Origin: Actinostola sp. cb2023
Taxonomy: Eukaryota; Cnidaria; Anthozoa; Actiniaria; Actinostolidae
Reading direction: 5' to 3'
NCBI GenBank assembly: GCA_033675265.1
Contig: JAUJYZ010000977.1
Coordinates: forward strand, 255,854 to 319,853
DNA length: 64,000 nt
Shown here: in pieces, positions 47,101 through 59,500 of the stretch
Layout: every line of letters begins with the position of its first letter
How positions within the stretch are numbered: the first letter of the stretch is position 1
Program-made: the position numbers and the translations under genes
Notes under the pieces: model-generated
Told to the model about the DNA's origin: nothing
The model's database searches: none
The model's input: only the letters and a program-made list of their open reading frames with translations

Positions 47101-50100
47101 CTCCAGTGTCCTGTATCTAAACACTGTATGGTTTGCAGGTTTATCAAGTCTACTTACTTTTACATACAGGTGTTGGTCCACTCCAGTGTCCTGTATCTAA
47201 ATTAAACACTGTATGGCTTGCAGGCCTATCAAGTCTACTTACTTTTACATACAGGTGTTGGTCCACTCCAGTGTCCTGTATCTAAACACTGTATGGCTTG
47301 CAGGCCTATCAAGTCATAGTTTTGTTTACATGTAAAAGTGACTTGTTTTCCCTCGAAGAAGTCGTTACCATTTCTCCATCCGTTATAGGGACTTCCTGGA
47401 TTACCACACATTCCTACAAGTATACAACATATATCATGTCCAAAACACTGCAATTTAAGAAGCCAAGCCAAAAAGACGTGTGCAATCACATATTTTATGT
47501 TTCACATATTCACATATTCACATATATTCACAATCACATATTTTATTTTTTTGTGGTTGCGTGCAGTTTATATAACGTACAATTTACATACCATTATAGC
47601 ACTTTGGAGAATCGTTGTTCCATTGTCCATTGCTACAAATGATAAAGGAGCTACCGTTCATTCGGAAGTCCTTATTACACCTAAACCTCACTATCTGTCC
47701 ATGCTTAAAGTTGGTACCCATACGAACACCATTTTTGGGTTCCGCAGGAACTAGACAAGGAGCTGTCAAAATGAATGTAATGAAATGTAATTTAAAATCC
47801 ATTTGTCAGTTGGGCATTATTTGTTTTAAAATCAGATAATTACTGACCTAAACAGAGTGGCGCATATCCATTCCATGTACCATCACGTCGACAATACAGT
47901 GTTGATTTTCCTATAATGACGTGGTTACTATTGCATTGAAAAAACAGTTTTGCTCTATAATGATATTGGCTTCTTGTAGGTCTTCGTATTCCATTGCGAG
48001 GGTGGCCAGGATCTGGACAGGCTGCCTCTAGAAGAATGTCGCCATACTGTCAATCTACGGCCCAATAGAGTCGTTTTCGTATGAGTGGAAAACCTACCGT
48101 ACCGTGACACTCAAATGGCTTCCTTTCTGAACCAATCAAAAAGCGTGCAGATGCATCTCATCCAATCAAACCTTTTCAATACGGCAGGGTACCGTGACAC
48201 TCAAATGGCTTCCTTTCTGAATCTAAGAGCGCGCAGATGCATCTCATCCAATCAAACTCTTTCAATACCACACGGCACGGTACCATATTTTCTCACTCAT
48301 ATAAGAAAACGACTCTAACTCCAAAATAATTTATTTATGATTTTTCACGTTTTACACTTCTTGGTTGAATACCAATTTCATATTTCTTCTTCATTTTCAT
48401 ATAAAAACCCGATCCTGCATCTTACCTTTGACACAAGTGGGAGGTCTGGTCCATCGACCATTAGCTTTACACTTGCGTCCCGACTTTCCCTTTAATCTGT
48501 ATCCAGGTATACATTTGTATATCACACGAGACTCGACCGAGAAATTTACGCCGATCAATCGACCATGTGGAATGTTTCCAGGACTACCACATGAAGAAAC
48601 TGAAGGATATAACAAAGAAAAACATCCTGTAGTGAAACGGAAAATATAGATAGCGCTGCGGGAGTGGCATTTACAAAAGTTGCTACAATTTCTGATCACA
48701 TGACGAAATACAGTGATGACAAAATAAATTGCATGCAAAAAAAAAAAAACACTTTGAATCGAGAACGGAATATCTTTTCTTACTTGAGTCGTTCATTTTA
48801 TGTCGTATCCAGTACACAAATGGCTGTAGTCTCGTGTAGTACCCGTATTTGCCTTTCAAAGCACATCCCTCTCCCCAGCTGACCAGACCAACGGTCACCC
48901 ATCGACGTCGTCCATTTACTAACACATTCCTCACCATACTACCACCACTATCACCATGACAAGTGTCTCTTACTCCTTTGCCATCACCCGCACAGAACGT
49001 CACGGTGCTATTAAAGAAGTAATTCGTCGCTCGATCGCAAAATGTGTTATTATGAATCATATATGTTGAATGGCGGAGGGTGGACGAGCGCGGACTGCTC
49101 TCCGTCTTCCCCCATCCCGCTACAGTACCTACAGCACCTGGTTTAGCAAGGTATTCGTTGGTCATGGGTAGACATACAGTACGAACATAAGTATTGAGGT
49201 GAACTGATTGGCTTAGCTTGACTAAGGCAATGTCGTTTTCATAGTAAGGTGCATGTCTGTAGTCTGGGTGAACATGTACTTCTACTGGAAACTGTTCTTG
49301 TTCTGTCGATTCGTAAGAATGGATTTCATGATCACCAGCTCTAACTTTATATCTAAAAAACAATACTTTAATTAGAAACGCAGCACACCCGGCCGCGACC
49401 CTCCCAAAACTTACGAGATAACTCGTGGATATCGCACACAGCCGCGCGCGCGCGCGTTGTATAGAATACAAAATGTATCCTCGTATTCTCAAGCATGTTA
49501 TATCTTGTTTCGTTGCGACAGATTAAAATTACGTTTTTTAGGGTAAAGCAGGCAAAGAAGCAACAACATAACGATATAACGATATATTATTGCAATTGAT
49601 TGAACTGGTTGTTCAGTTTCACTTACTTAGTGACCGGTGTTATGTCTTTTTCGAACCAACTCGTGCCAACTGAATTTTGCCTTTTGACGTAAAAGCAGTG
49701 TGCAGTGGTCAAAACCCATTGTGGAGCAATCAACGCACCGCCACAGATAAACCTCCAGCCTAAAACTAAAACATTATAGACAAACGCGGTTTAAGTCGCT
49801 GTTGTTTCAAGTTTAAGTTTAAGTTGTTCTGAAACTTGTTGTAACAATGATTGAGCAGAAAGGACGTTGGTTATGAAAGTGAGGCAACGTCCTAAAAACT
49901 TAGAACCAGTCAAGAATCTAGAACTACACCACAATACACATCAAGACAGAGAGTGATCAAGTCTGACTTACCATTTTTATGGATTCCAACTTGCCATGGC
50001 CACATGCCAGAACGCCGCGAGAGTCAAGTCTGACATACCATTTTTATGGATTCCAACTTGCCATGGCCACATGCCAGAAAGCCGCGATAGTCAAGTCTGA

Positions 50101-51893
50101 CTTACCGTTTTTATGGATTCCAACTTGCCATGGCCACATGCCAGAACGCCGCGAGAGTCAAGTCTGACTTACCATTTTTATGGATTCCAACTTGCCATGG
50201 CCACATGCCAGAACGCCGCGAGAGTCAAGTCTGACTTACCGTTTTTATGGATTCCAACTTGCCATGGCCACATGCCAGAACGCCGCGAGAGTCAAGTCTG
50301 ACTTACCGTTTTTATGGATTCCAACTTGCCATGGCCACATGCCAGAACGCCGCGAGAGTCAAGTGACTGACTTACCATTTTTATGGAATCCAACTTGCCA
50401 TGGCCACATGCCAGAACGCCGCGAGAGTCAAGTCTGACTTACCGTTTTTATGGATTCCAACTTGCCATGGCCACATGCCAGAACGCCGCGAGAGTCAAGT
50501 CTGACTTACCGTTTTTATGGATTCCAACTTGCCATGGCCACATGCCAGAACGCCGCGAGAGTCAAGTCTGACTTACCGTTTTTATGGATTCCAACTTGCC
50601 ATGGCCACATGCCAGAACGCCGCGAGAGTCAAGTCTGACTTACCATTTTTATGGAATCCAACTTGCCATGGCCACATGCCAGAACGCCGCGAGAGTCAAG
50701 TCTGACTTACCGTTTTTATGGATTCCAACTTGCCATGGCCACATGCCAGAACGCCGCGAGAGTCAAGTCTGACTTACCATTTTTATGGAATCCAACTTGC
50801 CATGGCCACATGCCAGAACGCCGCGAGAGTCAAGTCTGACTTACCGTTTTTATGGATTCCAACTTGCCATGGCCACATGCCAGAACGCCGCGAGAGTCAA
50901 GTCTGACTTACCATTTTTATGGAATCCAACTTGCCATGGCCACATGCCAGAACGCCGCGAGAGTCAAGTCTGACTTACCATTTTTATGGAATCCAACTTG
51001 CCATGGCCACATGCCAGAACGCCGCGAGAGTCAAGTCTGACTTACCGTTTTTATGGATTCCAACTTGCCATGGCCACATGCCAGAACGCCGCGAGAGTCA
51101 AGTCTGACTTACCATTTTTATGGAATCCAACTTGCCATGGCCACATGCCAGAACGCCGCGAGAGTCAAGTCTGACTTACCGTTTTTATGGATTGCAACTT
51201 GCCATGGCCACATGCCAGAACGCCGCGAGAGTCAAGTCTGACTTACCGTTTTTATGGATTCCAACTTGCCATGGCCACATGCCAGAGCGCGAGCGACTAC
51301 CTCTGATGATTTTTGCACGAATTGGCAGCACTACCCTCTCACCACAGCCATCATCTAAACAAATATGTCTTATTAACTTTCTAGACAACATAGGATGATT
51401 TTCTCTGCGGGTGAGCGTTGATTCTCTGGAAATTATAGAAGCTTATAGAATAGAGGTGTTGGGGGGGGGGGGGGGGGGGGGGGGGAATAATAATGTGGGC
51501 AGACTCTGATCCTGTCGGCATAGACATGAAAAAGGCCATAATAGATGCCCTGTCCGATACCTAATAATCCTCTCGCTTTGTATAGTCGTTCGTTGTTAGT
51601 TTTGTAGTTATTGAGTGAGTTTTTCTTATCGGGTCGCTTTGTTTCAGTTTCAGATATATTTTATTTCTTCATCGATTTTCCTCCGTCTTCTTTTTTTTTT
51701 TTCTTTTTTTTTTTCTTTCTTCTTGTTATTATTACCTGAGGATTTCGAGAACAACCTCAGGCCGGGGCTTTGCTAATATTCATTACTAATTACCTCGTAA
51801 CAGGAGCATTGAAGTGACCTTACCTTGCTGTGCCAGGGTAATGTTAATCGCGTACAGGATTGTTATTATCAAGGTCACATGACGTTGGTCCAT
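38797..51893 (-). CDS. Gene C: complete trypsin-12 sushi-FA58C-Tudor protease
   Basis: Nineteen exons on minus give 3,768 coding bases, 1,255 aa, one open frame. Order: signal peptide (residues 1-23), short propeptide with GCGE, trypsin domain 39 to about 287, twelve sushi domains about 294-979, FA58C about 980-1132, Tudor-like repeats 1133-1255. Secretion and Arg/Lys-specific proteolysis are expected. The domain order is the reverse of MASP/C1r/factor B-type proteases, where sushi domains precede the catalytic domain. Sushi exons are all symmetrical phase 1-1. Gene C is divergent from PRDX6-b with 1.7 kb between the start codons, as in the left copy. Exon coordinates are in the next four entries. 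The link between the last sushi exon and FA58C rests on phase and order. Confidence 0.87.
39513..39799. mobile_element. MITE in gene C last intron
   Basis: The inverted ends are AGCTATTTCAAAAAAGG then TTGGTGAAGG. It is the best-preserved member of the family at 6744 and 51976. The orphan arm lacks it. Confidence 0.75.
40030..40290 (-). repeat. 90-bp triplication of FA58C exon end plus donor
   Basis: Three copies of a segment reading ITRACMRVEVYGCDLPK, then a GTGAGT-type donor and GAATTGATG. Donors follow 40216, 40126 and about 40036 (the last reads ATT|GTGAGT). The orphan arm has one copy (donor after 27069). Confidence 0.88.
40500..40890 (-). repeat. 78-bp tandem array with CRE/E-box words
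   Basis: Five copies, each with ATGGCCACCATGACGTCACG. TGACGTCA lies at 40567, 40645, 40723, 40801 and 40879, and a further isolated one is at 40424. Four of them run into CACGTGG. The 78-bp period keeps long frames open on both strands, and these are artefacts. It lies in the FA58C intron. The orphan arm has a single diverged copy. Confidence 0.85.
41075..41215 (+). repeat. (AAT)n microsatellite
   Basis: Over 30 AAT/AAC units in the FA58C intron of gene C, absent from the orphan arm. Confidence 0.9.
42582..42734. mobile_element. Small palindromic MITE
   Basis: The ends CTCATTTCGATAAAGTTAGT are inverted, with AAGCTTCGAAGGTGAGACC inside. It is flanked by TATAC/TATAC-like words, in a gene C intron. 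Confidence 0.75.
42740..43020. repeat. ~145-bp direct duplication
   Basis: Two copies of a segment with TTAGCATGGGAACGAGGCTA and GAGAAACTAATAAGGTTCGT. Confidence 0.8.
43025..43146. mobile_element. Small MITE, ends CACCTATT
   Basis: CACCTATTCCAAAAAACATT and its inverse flank AATCTGAATCTGAAAT. It is a relative of 36746-37042. Confidence 0.7.
45394..45567 (+). repeat. (CAGGTTATT)n 9-bp tandem repeat
   Basis: About 18 units in the intron between gene C sushi exons 45702-45866 and 44888-45073. The Leu/Phe/Arg and Ile/Gln/Val frames are artefacts. Confidence 0.92.
46105..46305. repeat. Imperfect inverted repeats in a gene C intron
   Basis: GCGTGCATCCATCGAGTTAT and GGATGCACGCGG, with inverse forms near 46250-46290, suggest a decayed MITE. 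Confidence 0.45.
47075..47290 (-). repeat. 80-bp exon 8/donor array, short version
   Basis: About three units of the array described at 517-1425. Donors follow 47243 and two further copies, the last reading ATA|GTAAGT. Confidence 0.85.
48066..48317. mobile_element. MITE with TAGAGTCG termini, gene C intron
   Basis: Orthologous to 2167-2427. The ends TAGAGTCGTTTTCGTATGAG are better preserved here. Confidence 0.72.
48784..51893 (-). other. Gene C exons 1-4: signal peptide and trypsin domain
   Basis: Exons 51824-51893, 51247-51354, 49627-49759 and 48784-49352. Cleavage is after Lys38, giving IIRG. His80, Asp144 and Ser239 form the triad, and Asp233 (chymotrypsin position 189) gives trypsin-like specificity. 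Cys27 probably pairs with Cys164 (VCLP). FNSTVT holds a possible N-glycosylation site. The Arg in place of the second Gly of IVGG is shared with gene A but not gene B. Confidence 0.9.
49967..51247 (-). repeat. 67-bp exon 2/donor array (20 donors)
   Basis: Nineteen intervals of 67 bp with one 2-bp insertion. It has the same unit as 4021-6042. One donor has mutated from GTAAGT to GTATGT (near 50033) and still fits the consensus. Confidence 0.92.
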
Positions 51894-51975
51894 AATCTAA
51901 CAACACACAAATAACATCATTTGAAATGGTTTCCAAATATATCATGATATTAAATAAACAGTCAGTATAATTATG

Positions 51976-52192
51976 GTATACAGCTGTTTCAAAAAAGTTG
52001 GTGAAGGTTTCGTTGCATGTTGCATACCAAGCCCGAAATGCACTTTGGCGATGTGAATGGAATCGGCAGCGAAAGCCGTCACAATAGTGAACTCTGGGAA
52101 TTTTCCCATTTTTCTTCGGAATGTGCTTGGTATGCCAGATACAAGATGCAACAAAATCAGTCACCAACCTTTATTGAAATAACTTTCGGTAC
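51976..52192. mobile_element. MITE upstream of gene C, internally deleted
   Basis: Orthologous to 6744-7062 but about 100 bp shorter, with the same outer ends. Confidence 0.6.
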
Positions 52193-52787
52193 CTTTGGAA
52201 ACCAGCTTGATCAACTTTTAAGGTTATACTATACGGTTCACCTAATGGGCACTGCGCACCTACGATCTTAATGAGTAAACAGTTTATACCAGATGATTCT
52301 GAATATCAGCGAGAAACCAAAGCACACTTCCGGGTTATAAAACCACTCGAAACAACACATCAACACTACATCTCTCCTAGCTTTACCAATGATTCATTAT
52401 TGTCAGTCGTTTTATTCTCTCAAAGAATTTCTGCTTTGTACATGTGCCTTGTGTTTCTATTCCTTAACCGGAGATGCTTACTCTTGGTTGCGCATTAAGA
52501 TACGAGATCTCAATCTGTCGATACACGTTCAGCACTGACCTATAAGGCATAAAGGACTACCTATACTGATCAATATATTGCACTCACCTTAGGTTTAATT
52601 TATTAGATGAACATCAACCACTGTAAGCAAGTCTTCGATGTACACCGTCCTTCTATCCCGAAGTCTTGTAAACATATACCGCTGAATTAGCGAAACACGA
52701 CACTTAGAAATGCAGCCATGAAATTGAGTTCCTGTAAGTGACGGAAGTAACGTCCTGTCTAAAACCAGATGTTGCGAATAGTGGCCA

Positions 52788-52873
52788 TAGGCTCGATTTG
52801 CAGCCGTTATAGGGGTTCGGGGGGGGGGGGGGAGGATTTCACGTACCATTAAAACTGCTGGAAATCAAGCCTA
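52788..52873. mobile_element. Short G-run inverted-repeat element, right copy
   Basis: Counterpart of 7746-7836, with TAGGCTCGATTTGCAGC and a 14-base-class G run. Confidence 0.5.
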
Positions 52874-53066
52874 GTCATATTCTATGTTCGATGTCGAAAA
52901 TCTAAGGTATGTACTTGTGCTCATTTTTCTTGTTTGCCGATTTACTATTTCGATTTCCAGTTTCACGAATTTTAAAAAAATCAGTATTCTAAAATTATTA
53001 TTATGATTATTTTTAATTTTATGCCTTATTTATTTTTATGTCATTTTTTTTCAGTGAGGAAATAAA

Positions 53067-53087
53067 TTATTATTATTATTATTATTA

Positions 53088-53163
<76 letters not shown>

Positions 53164-53175
53164 CATTATTATTAT
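53067..53175. repeat. (TTA)n microsatellite
   Basis: Counterpart of 8044-8126. A second short TTA tract lies at 53268-53295. Confidence 0.85.
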
Positions 53176-53265
53176 TATTTTCGAGTTCAAGTAGTCAATT
53201 GTAAATTACCTACATGTAGTGAGATTTGCAATTGTTTGTGTAAAAAATACATGAAATAAAGTTTC

Positions 53266-53298
<33 letters not shown>

Positions 53299-53445
53299 AT
53301 AATCCGTCAGTAAGCATTTTTACATGGATCTGGTACAACACCATCCACACAAAATTCCACAAGTCCAATTCCAATTCACTTAGAATGCCATTGAATATTT
53401 CCCTGAATGATCTTTGAACAATGCTCATATATAACGGTTCATTTG

Positions 53446-53450
53446 ATTGG
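53446..53450 (-). promoter_or_regulatory. Inverted CCAAT box of PRDX6-b
   Basis: ATTGG in GATTGGCTGC lies about 115 bp before the ATG, a normal distance, with a TATATAA word just upstream. The left copy keeps the sequence but not the distance. Confidence 0.4.
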
Positions 53451-53564
53451 CTGCTTGACAATATAATCTGGATTACCCAGGGGTCAAGAAACCACTACGT
53501 TTGGGAGCTGGTATATTGCACACGTATTTATTATTGCTTGTCGTCCTACTAAAACTTGATCAAA

Positions 53565-56500
53565 ATGGTTAATCTTGGAGATGTTTTCCCTAATTTTGAG
53601 GCTGAGTCCAGCACAGGGAATTTGAAATGGCATGAATTCATCGAGGGAACGTAAGTAAACGTTATTTATCTGTGAACTTTGACTGAGCTGTGGGTCTATA
53701 TTCAATAATGTTCGACACCTCGTGTACGATGTAAAGTGTATTACTGTACTTTTCTATACATGTACAATTAAGGTTTAGCTTTTTATATTTGCTTGTTAAT
53801 ATCTAAACTGACCGGTACTGTCCGTATTCGTACGTGGAGAGACCTCTAATCAACATATTCAATCAGAATACAAGCTTATAGCGCGGCACTCTTTGAAAAC
53901 TACACAAAATACTATAGCTATAACTTATTGTTATGCAGATATTTATTCAGTTTAGTTATAATAAGTCTAGCCTTAGCCCAACATTCATAGTGTTTAGGAG
54001 ATGCAAAGAAACAAAAGAAAACAAAAAAGCTTGCCTGATACAGTGTGTATTGGTGGAGTATATATGTCCAGCAGTTTATTGAAATATCACTCTTACTACA
54101 GTCAACTCTCCGCTAACGGACACTCTCGTAAGCGGACAGCTCTACTTACGGACACCTTTTCAAATCCCCGTTTTACCTCCCAGTCAAACTCTGTATTTAC
54201 ACATTCCCGTAAGCGGACACTCTCTCGTAAGCGGACGCGGACACTTTTGAAAATGAAAATTGGATTTTTCTTTTGTTTACGCTCTCTCGTAAGCGGACAC
54301 ACCATATAATAATGGACTTTCGGCAATGGAATTTGTCTTTAATTTGCAATAAATCAACAAAAATATGACCTTTTACAGAGCAACAGAACAGTGGGGATCG
54401 GTTTTGTCAAATCTCCATTTGTCCGCGGGGAAGCAAGTGTACGGTTCAGTTGCTATTTTTCTCTACCGATTAAAACGTAATTAACTCTCCCGTAAGCGGA
54501 CATCCACCCTATTTTTCTTTGGTGTCCGCTTACGGGAATAGTTCTCATAAGCGGACAGCTCTACTAACGGACACTTTTTTCAATTCCCGAGGGTGTCCGC
54601 TTACGAGAGAGTTGACTGTATTAGTCTTACATAAGCTTAATTAAACTTACAGTAATATTGCTTCATCATTTTGTGACTGTTTATTTCTTGTTTGCATTTA
54701 ATTCTACAAACAGGTATGTGCATATACTGGTTGCAATTGCCCAATAACGCTTTAAAATTATTAGTTAAGCTGTTAATTAAAACTATAGAAAGTAATATCA
54801 TATTACGCAATATAATTAATGAGCCCTTCTAATACTGCTGAGTCATAAACCATATATGTAACATATATTCATGAATGCATTTATGATACTTAAAAGTACT
54901 TTATATATACTATATACTGCCTCTCTATATCCTAGCTAGCTGGAGGTCTATTCATACATTTGTATTAGCGACCCGCGTAAGAACGAAAGCACGAACGGCT
55001 ATGGAACTTTAGGAATGTCTTATGCAAAGAAATCGTAAAGGGATTAAGTTATTAAAATCCAGCGATCTGATTGGTTAAAGTCTTTGAAAAACTCCGATTT
55101 TTCTACGATATACTTCGTTTCCATACACGAAACTCCGTATATGGAAGTAGTAATCGTTCTCCGATTGTTTCATTGGCTTCGGGAACAATTCGTATGTGAG
55201 CGTCACGAAATTCTGACTCTCGTCTCGAATTTCAAGTCATCGATGTCGTGTCAACAAGTTGAGGCCATTGAATAAGCCAATGTAAAGGAATCTGAAAAGC
55301 CGAAATCAAACGCAAAAAAGTCCTCTACAAGATAAGGAAAGTTAGAGTGAATGTGCATGAGGTATTCCAATCGAATGGAATGCCCTTTTCCGCGCTCTGT
55401 TGCTGTTCGCGACACGACGAATGGAAGCATGGCGCGGTGAACGCCGATCAACTTCGCTTGTGTTCACGTGAAGAATCACGGCTGTTTCTATCAGAAGAGG
55501 ATGCAAACTGGTCAAAGAACAAGACCAGGAAAGCAGCAAAACATCTACGAGAATTGAACATTGAAAGCTGTGGCGAGATCGCACAGCTAGGTAGCCCAAG
55601 CTATGTGGATAATGTCAATAAAATCAATAAAATAATAAAATGAAAATGAAATCCTCTATAAAGTTCTGTGTATCTTACTCAATTATTCCTTTATTGTCTG
55701 TGAAGATTTGAAGCGATTTGGACGAGAATTGAGCGAGTTATAGCCATTTTAAAATTAGCCCTTCTCTGACAAATAATTATTATAATTATTATTGGACTAC
55801 CTGTGGAGATCGCTGAACCGTTCAATTTACAAAGCGAATGACTCTCTTCGACGCCTCACAAGAATCAATATTTCATCTAACACCCAGATCAGCGTTCTTA
55901 CCATTGCATGTCTTTGTTCTTATCCTTCCCTAAGAGTGATATGCGCTCGGGGAATTGAATTAGACTAGATGTGATGGAAGTCCTCTTTCTAACAAAGACT
56001 TTTCCTGAACTTGTGAAAGGAGGAATCGACCTAGAGACCGATGACACTGACACAGGAGATTATTACTATGATGACTTGAACATCGTTGCGGATGATGAAC
56101 TATTTTCAGATTTTTTTTGAGATTTTACAAGTTTTAGGACATTGAAAGTGTATTTTGTTATTGTTTTGTTTTTGGCGCTCCGGCAGACTTCACTCTCGCC
56201 AAATTTCATCCAATAGCATTGAGGTGAATGGGACATATCTGTCAACGACAATGAGATAAATAACAGAGACTCCCAAAAAAAAAAACGCATTGTAACATAA
56301 AATGTTTAGTTCCTCACATACGATTTTGTTCGAAATGTACCATGTGAATGTTTATGTTAAATGTGACAAATTGTATGAGTTTCAGCTGTGTAATCGTACT
56401 ATCAACGAAGTAAAGTTACATATACTGTTTGAATTTCGCGCTAACGAGGAGTTCTCCAATGAGATTGTTCATTATAATTGGATAGACACATTTACGACCG

Positions 56501-59500
56501 CACCTCTTTAACGTCCTCCATAGCCGCGGGTCTATTGTTTTCGCTTTAGTTCTTACGCGGATCGCTACTTAATCAATGTCAGAGTCAATAGAAAGCCATA
56601 TTCTGGGATTACAGACTATTGTATGATATAATAATAATATTGCTTTGAAACTCTTCATTTATATTAAATTGTTTATTTGGTTGCATGAGTACATACTATA
56701 CAAATATGCATGGATTATGAAATTATATTTCTCTGCAAATGAGAATCTGAAATGCGCATATATATATATATAATCAGTTTGCAATCAAGCGTAAATTCAT
56801 TAAAATGTAGTCTTGGCATATTAGCATTTGTCTTGCTACATGTACATGTATTATACGGACCTAATCAGTCCTGTCAACCCAAGTTGAAACTAGACGCTCT
56901 TCTAGCGTGAAGTCGGGCTTCTAAATGAAATGTAACCTATTTGAACTAAATATAGATATCTTATAGTGCGATTTTCAGTGCGATTGAAACAGTTTTTGGC
57001 TGCTCGTCGTTGCATGACTCGAGCTCGATAGAACATGCTTTCCTTGCAATTTCAGTACTGCGAACTTTACAGTATATCAGTAAAAACGTTAATAGCCCGA
57101 CTTCACGCTACTAGAGCGTCCTGTTTCAATCTAAATTCAGATTTAGACGAGAAAAGACTTATATTTTGGCCCCTTGACCTCCGGTGCTTTCCCTGATTGG
57201 TTTGTGCTTTGTAATCTTTCTTGGCCAGATTTCATGTCTAGGTGCATGCGCTGTAGAACCCAATTAGTCATTTGGGGTCAACGAAGAACGGAGCTCATTT
57301 TTAGAGTCGGAGCTTCATTTTTTACAGGAAGCCCGAAGCCCTAATAAAGTTATTCATTCATTCAAATTATGTATTATACAAAAAACATTATAAGTGACCA
57401 ATAATGTACATATATACATTTAAGTATATTTTCAAGGTACATTGTACCAAAGGGGTGTTCATGATCACGCTTCATGGGCGATTTTTTTTTAAATTCATGC
57501 GTCACGGACCAAAATGTCCGAAATTCACGAATCACGAGTGCTAGCCAAAAATTTGGAATTTCACGAGTGAAAATGTTTAGATCTTAAACGTTCACGCTTC
57601 ACAGAGCATAAAACAACGGTAAATCACGAATCACAGTCGGTCAAAAAGGGACGATCACGTTGATACATAAATCACGCATAACCCCTTTGCTACCATGTAT
57701 TTTGGCATGAATCCTACACGAGTAGAGAATTATATATATTTTATTAATGCAATGAAATCATCAATAAGTTATTATTATTATTAATAATATCTATATTTAA
57801 GGAGGGTGACACAATACTAATAAACTCATGGCCTTCAAATAAATGTAAATAAAAAGAAAAATTAATGATAAATATACATAAATTAATTGTACAAAGCTGA
57901 AACAAATACATATTTTGAATATTCTGTATTTTGTCTCCCTCAGGTGGGCCATTCTATTCTCCCACCCAGCAGACTACACTCCAGTTTGCACTACAGAACT
58001 TGGACGTGTGGCGTGCCTTGCGGATGAATTTAAGAAGCGCGGAGTGAAGATGGCAGCACTCTCGTGTGATGACGTGGAATCTCACAAAGGTTGGATTAAA
58101 GATGTTAAAGATTACAGCAATGTTAAAGGAGACTTTCCTTTTCCTATCATTGCTGATCCTAAGCGTGACCTTGCAGTGCTGCTGGGGATGGTTGACCCTG
58201 ATGAGAAGGATGCAAAGGGCTTGCCTTTGACATGCCGTGCTGTAAGTAACCTTTAGAAACAAAATTCGAAATTCAGGTTTCTATGGCTTTTTTACATCTT
58301 GAATTCCTAGCAATGTACACCTGTTTTCAAAAACGTTGTCCATTTACAAAATACAAAATAGTAAATAGTAGAAAGGAATTCATTAGAGAAACAAAAGAAA
58401 TTCAATCACGCGGAACTGTGGCTCATTGTTTCTCTAATTAATTCCTTTCTACTATTTACTATTTTGTAAAATGGACAACGTTTTTGAAAACAGGTGTATA
58501 TACATGTAGTTTGTTATTTATAATAATAATAATAATCATCATAGCTAGCGCACTTATACAAAGTACTATAGAGTTCATTGTTAAATTATTTACAATGTAT
58601 TTTCATGAATTGTGCATATTTAGTTTATTATATTGAGAACTAATTTAGTTGTTGTATATATAAGCAAACTGAGATTTTAAAATGAACATAAAACATTATA
58701 TATAAAAAAATCAAAATAATGTTTTAAAAGTGTGATGTATTGATTTTGAATATTAATGAGTTACATTGGAGTTACGTCACATGTCTAGTTCACATGTAAG
58801 TCTTGTCATGTAAGGACTCACTTCGGTTCAATAAAGGTATTCTCTTGAATGGAAACACGACATTGGCGACGAGGATGGGATGTTGATTTACTGGCTTACT
58901 GGTAGAGTGCAAACACTAAAACCGTGAAACAGTACAAACTATGCAGTACTAAATAGCACCAATGAAACAATAGAAAACAAAAGACATTGCACTATTTAGT
59001 GCTAATTAAAGTTAGCACTGTTTCATGGTTTTAGTGTTTGTACTCTATTGTTTTTCTATTTAGTACTAATTAGTTAGTACTGTTTCACAGATAGAGTGGT
59101 TTTCATTAACCCGTGAAATACACTTTAAAATAGCGTATTACGCACTATTACACTCCACTTCTTTTGTTTTCTATTGTGTTTATTTGACTATTACACTCTA
59201 ATTAGTACACTTTGTTTTCACGGGTTAATGAAAACCACTCTATATTGTTTGCACACTTGCATGACTAACAATGAATTTATTGGTAAATGTATCTATATCT
59301 TTTCTAGGTCTTTATCATTGGCCCTGACAAGAAGCTGAAGCTTTCCATTCTCTATCCAGCTACGACAGGACGTAATTTTGAGTAGGTTTTCAAAAATAAT
59401 TATTTAAATTGACCATATTATTTCCATTATTTCGTTGCAGCTAATTTAATATCTTACACCATGTCATTTACATTGTATTTCATTGTTTAAACAGCGAGGT

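Larger units (their letters stand above)
42336..48599 (-). other. Gene C exons 5-16: twelve sushi/CCP domains
   Basis: Exons 48426-48599, 47848-48027, 47592-47762, 47243-47413, 46756-46935, 45702-45866, 44888-45073, 44627-44782, 44388-44555, 43747-43914, 43419-43586 and 42336-42506. Each encodes one sushi domain with four Cys and a late Trp (for example SCGNPG...KC...C...W...TC). All begin and end in phase 1. Exons 46756-46935, 45702-45866 and 44627-44782 have no counterpart in gene A. Confidence 0.9.

Noticed and set aside
57954..58262. 102-aa minus-strand ORF
   Set aside because: Antisense shadow of PRDX6-b exon 2.
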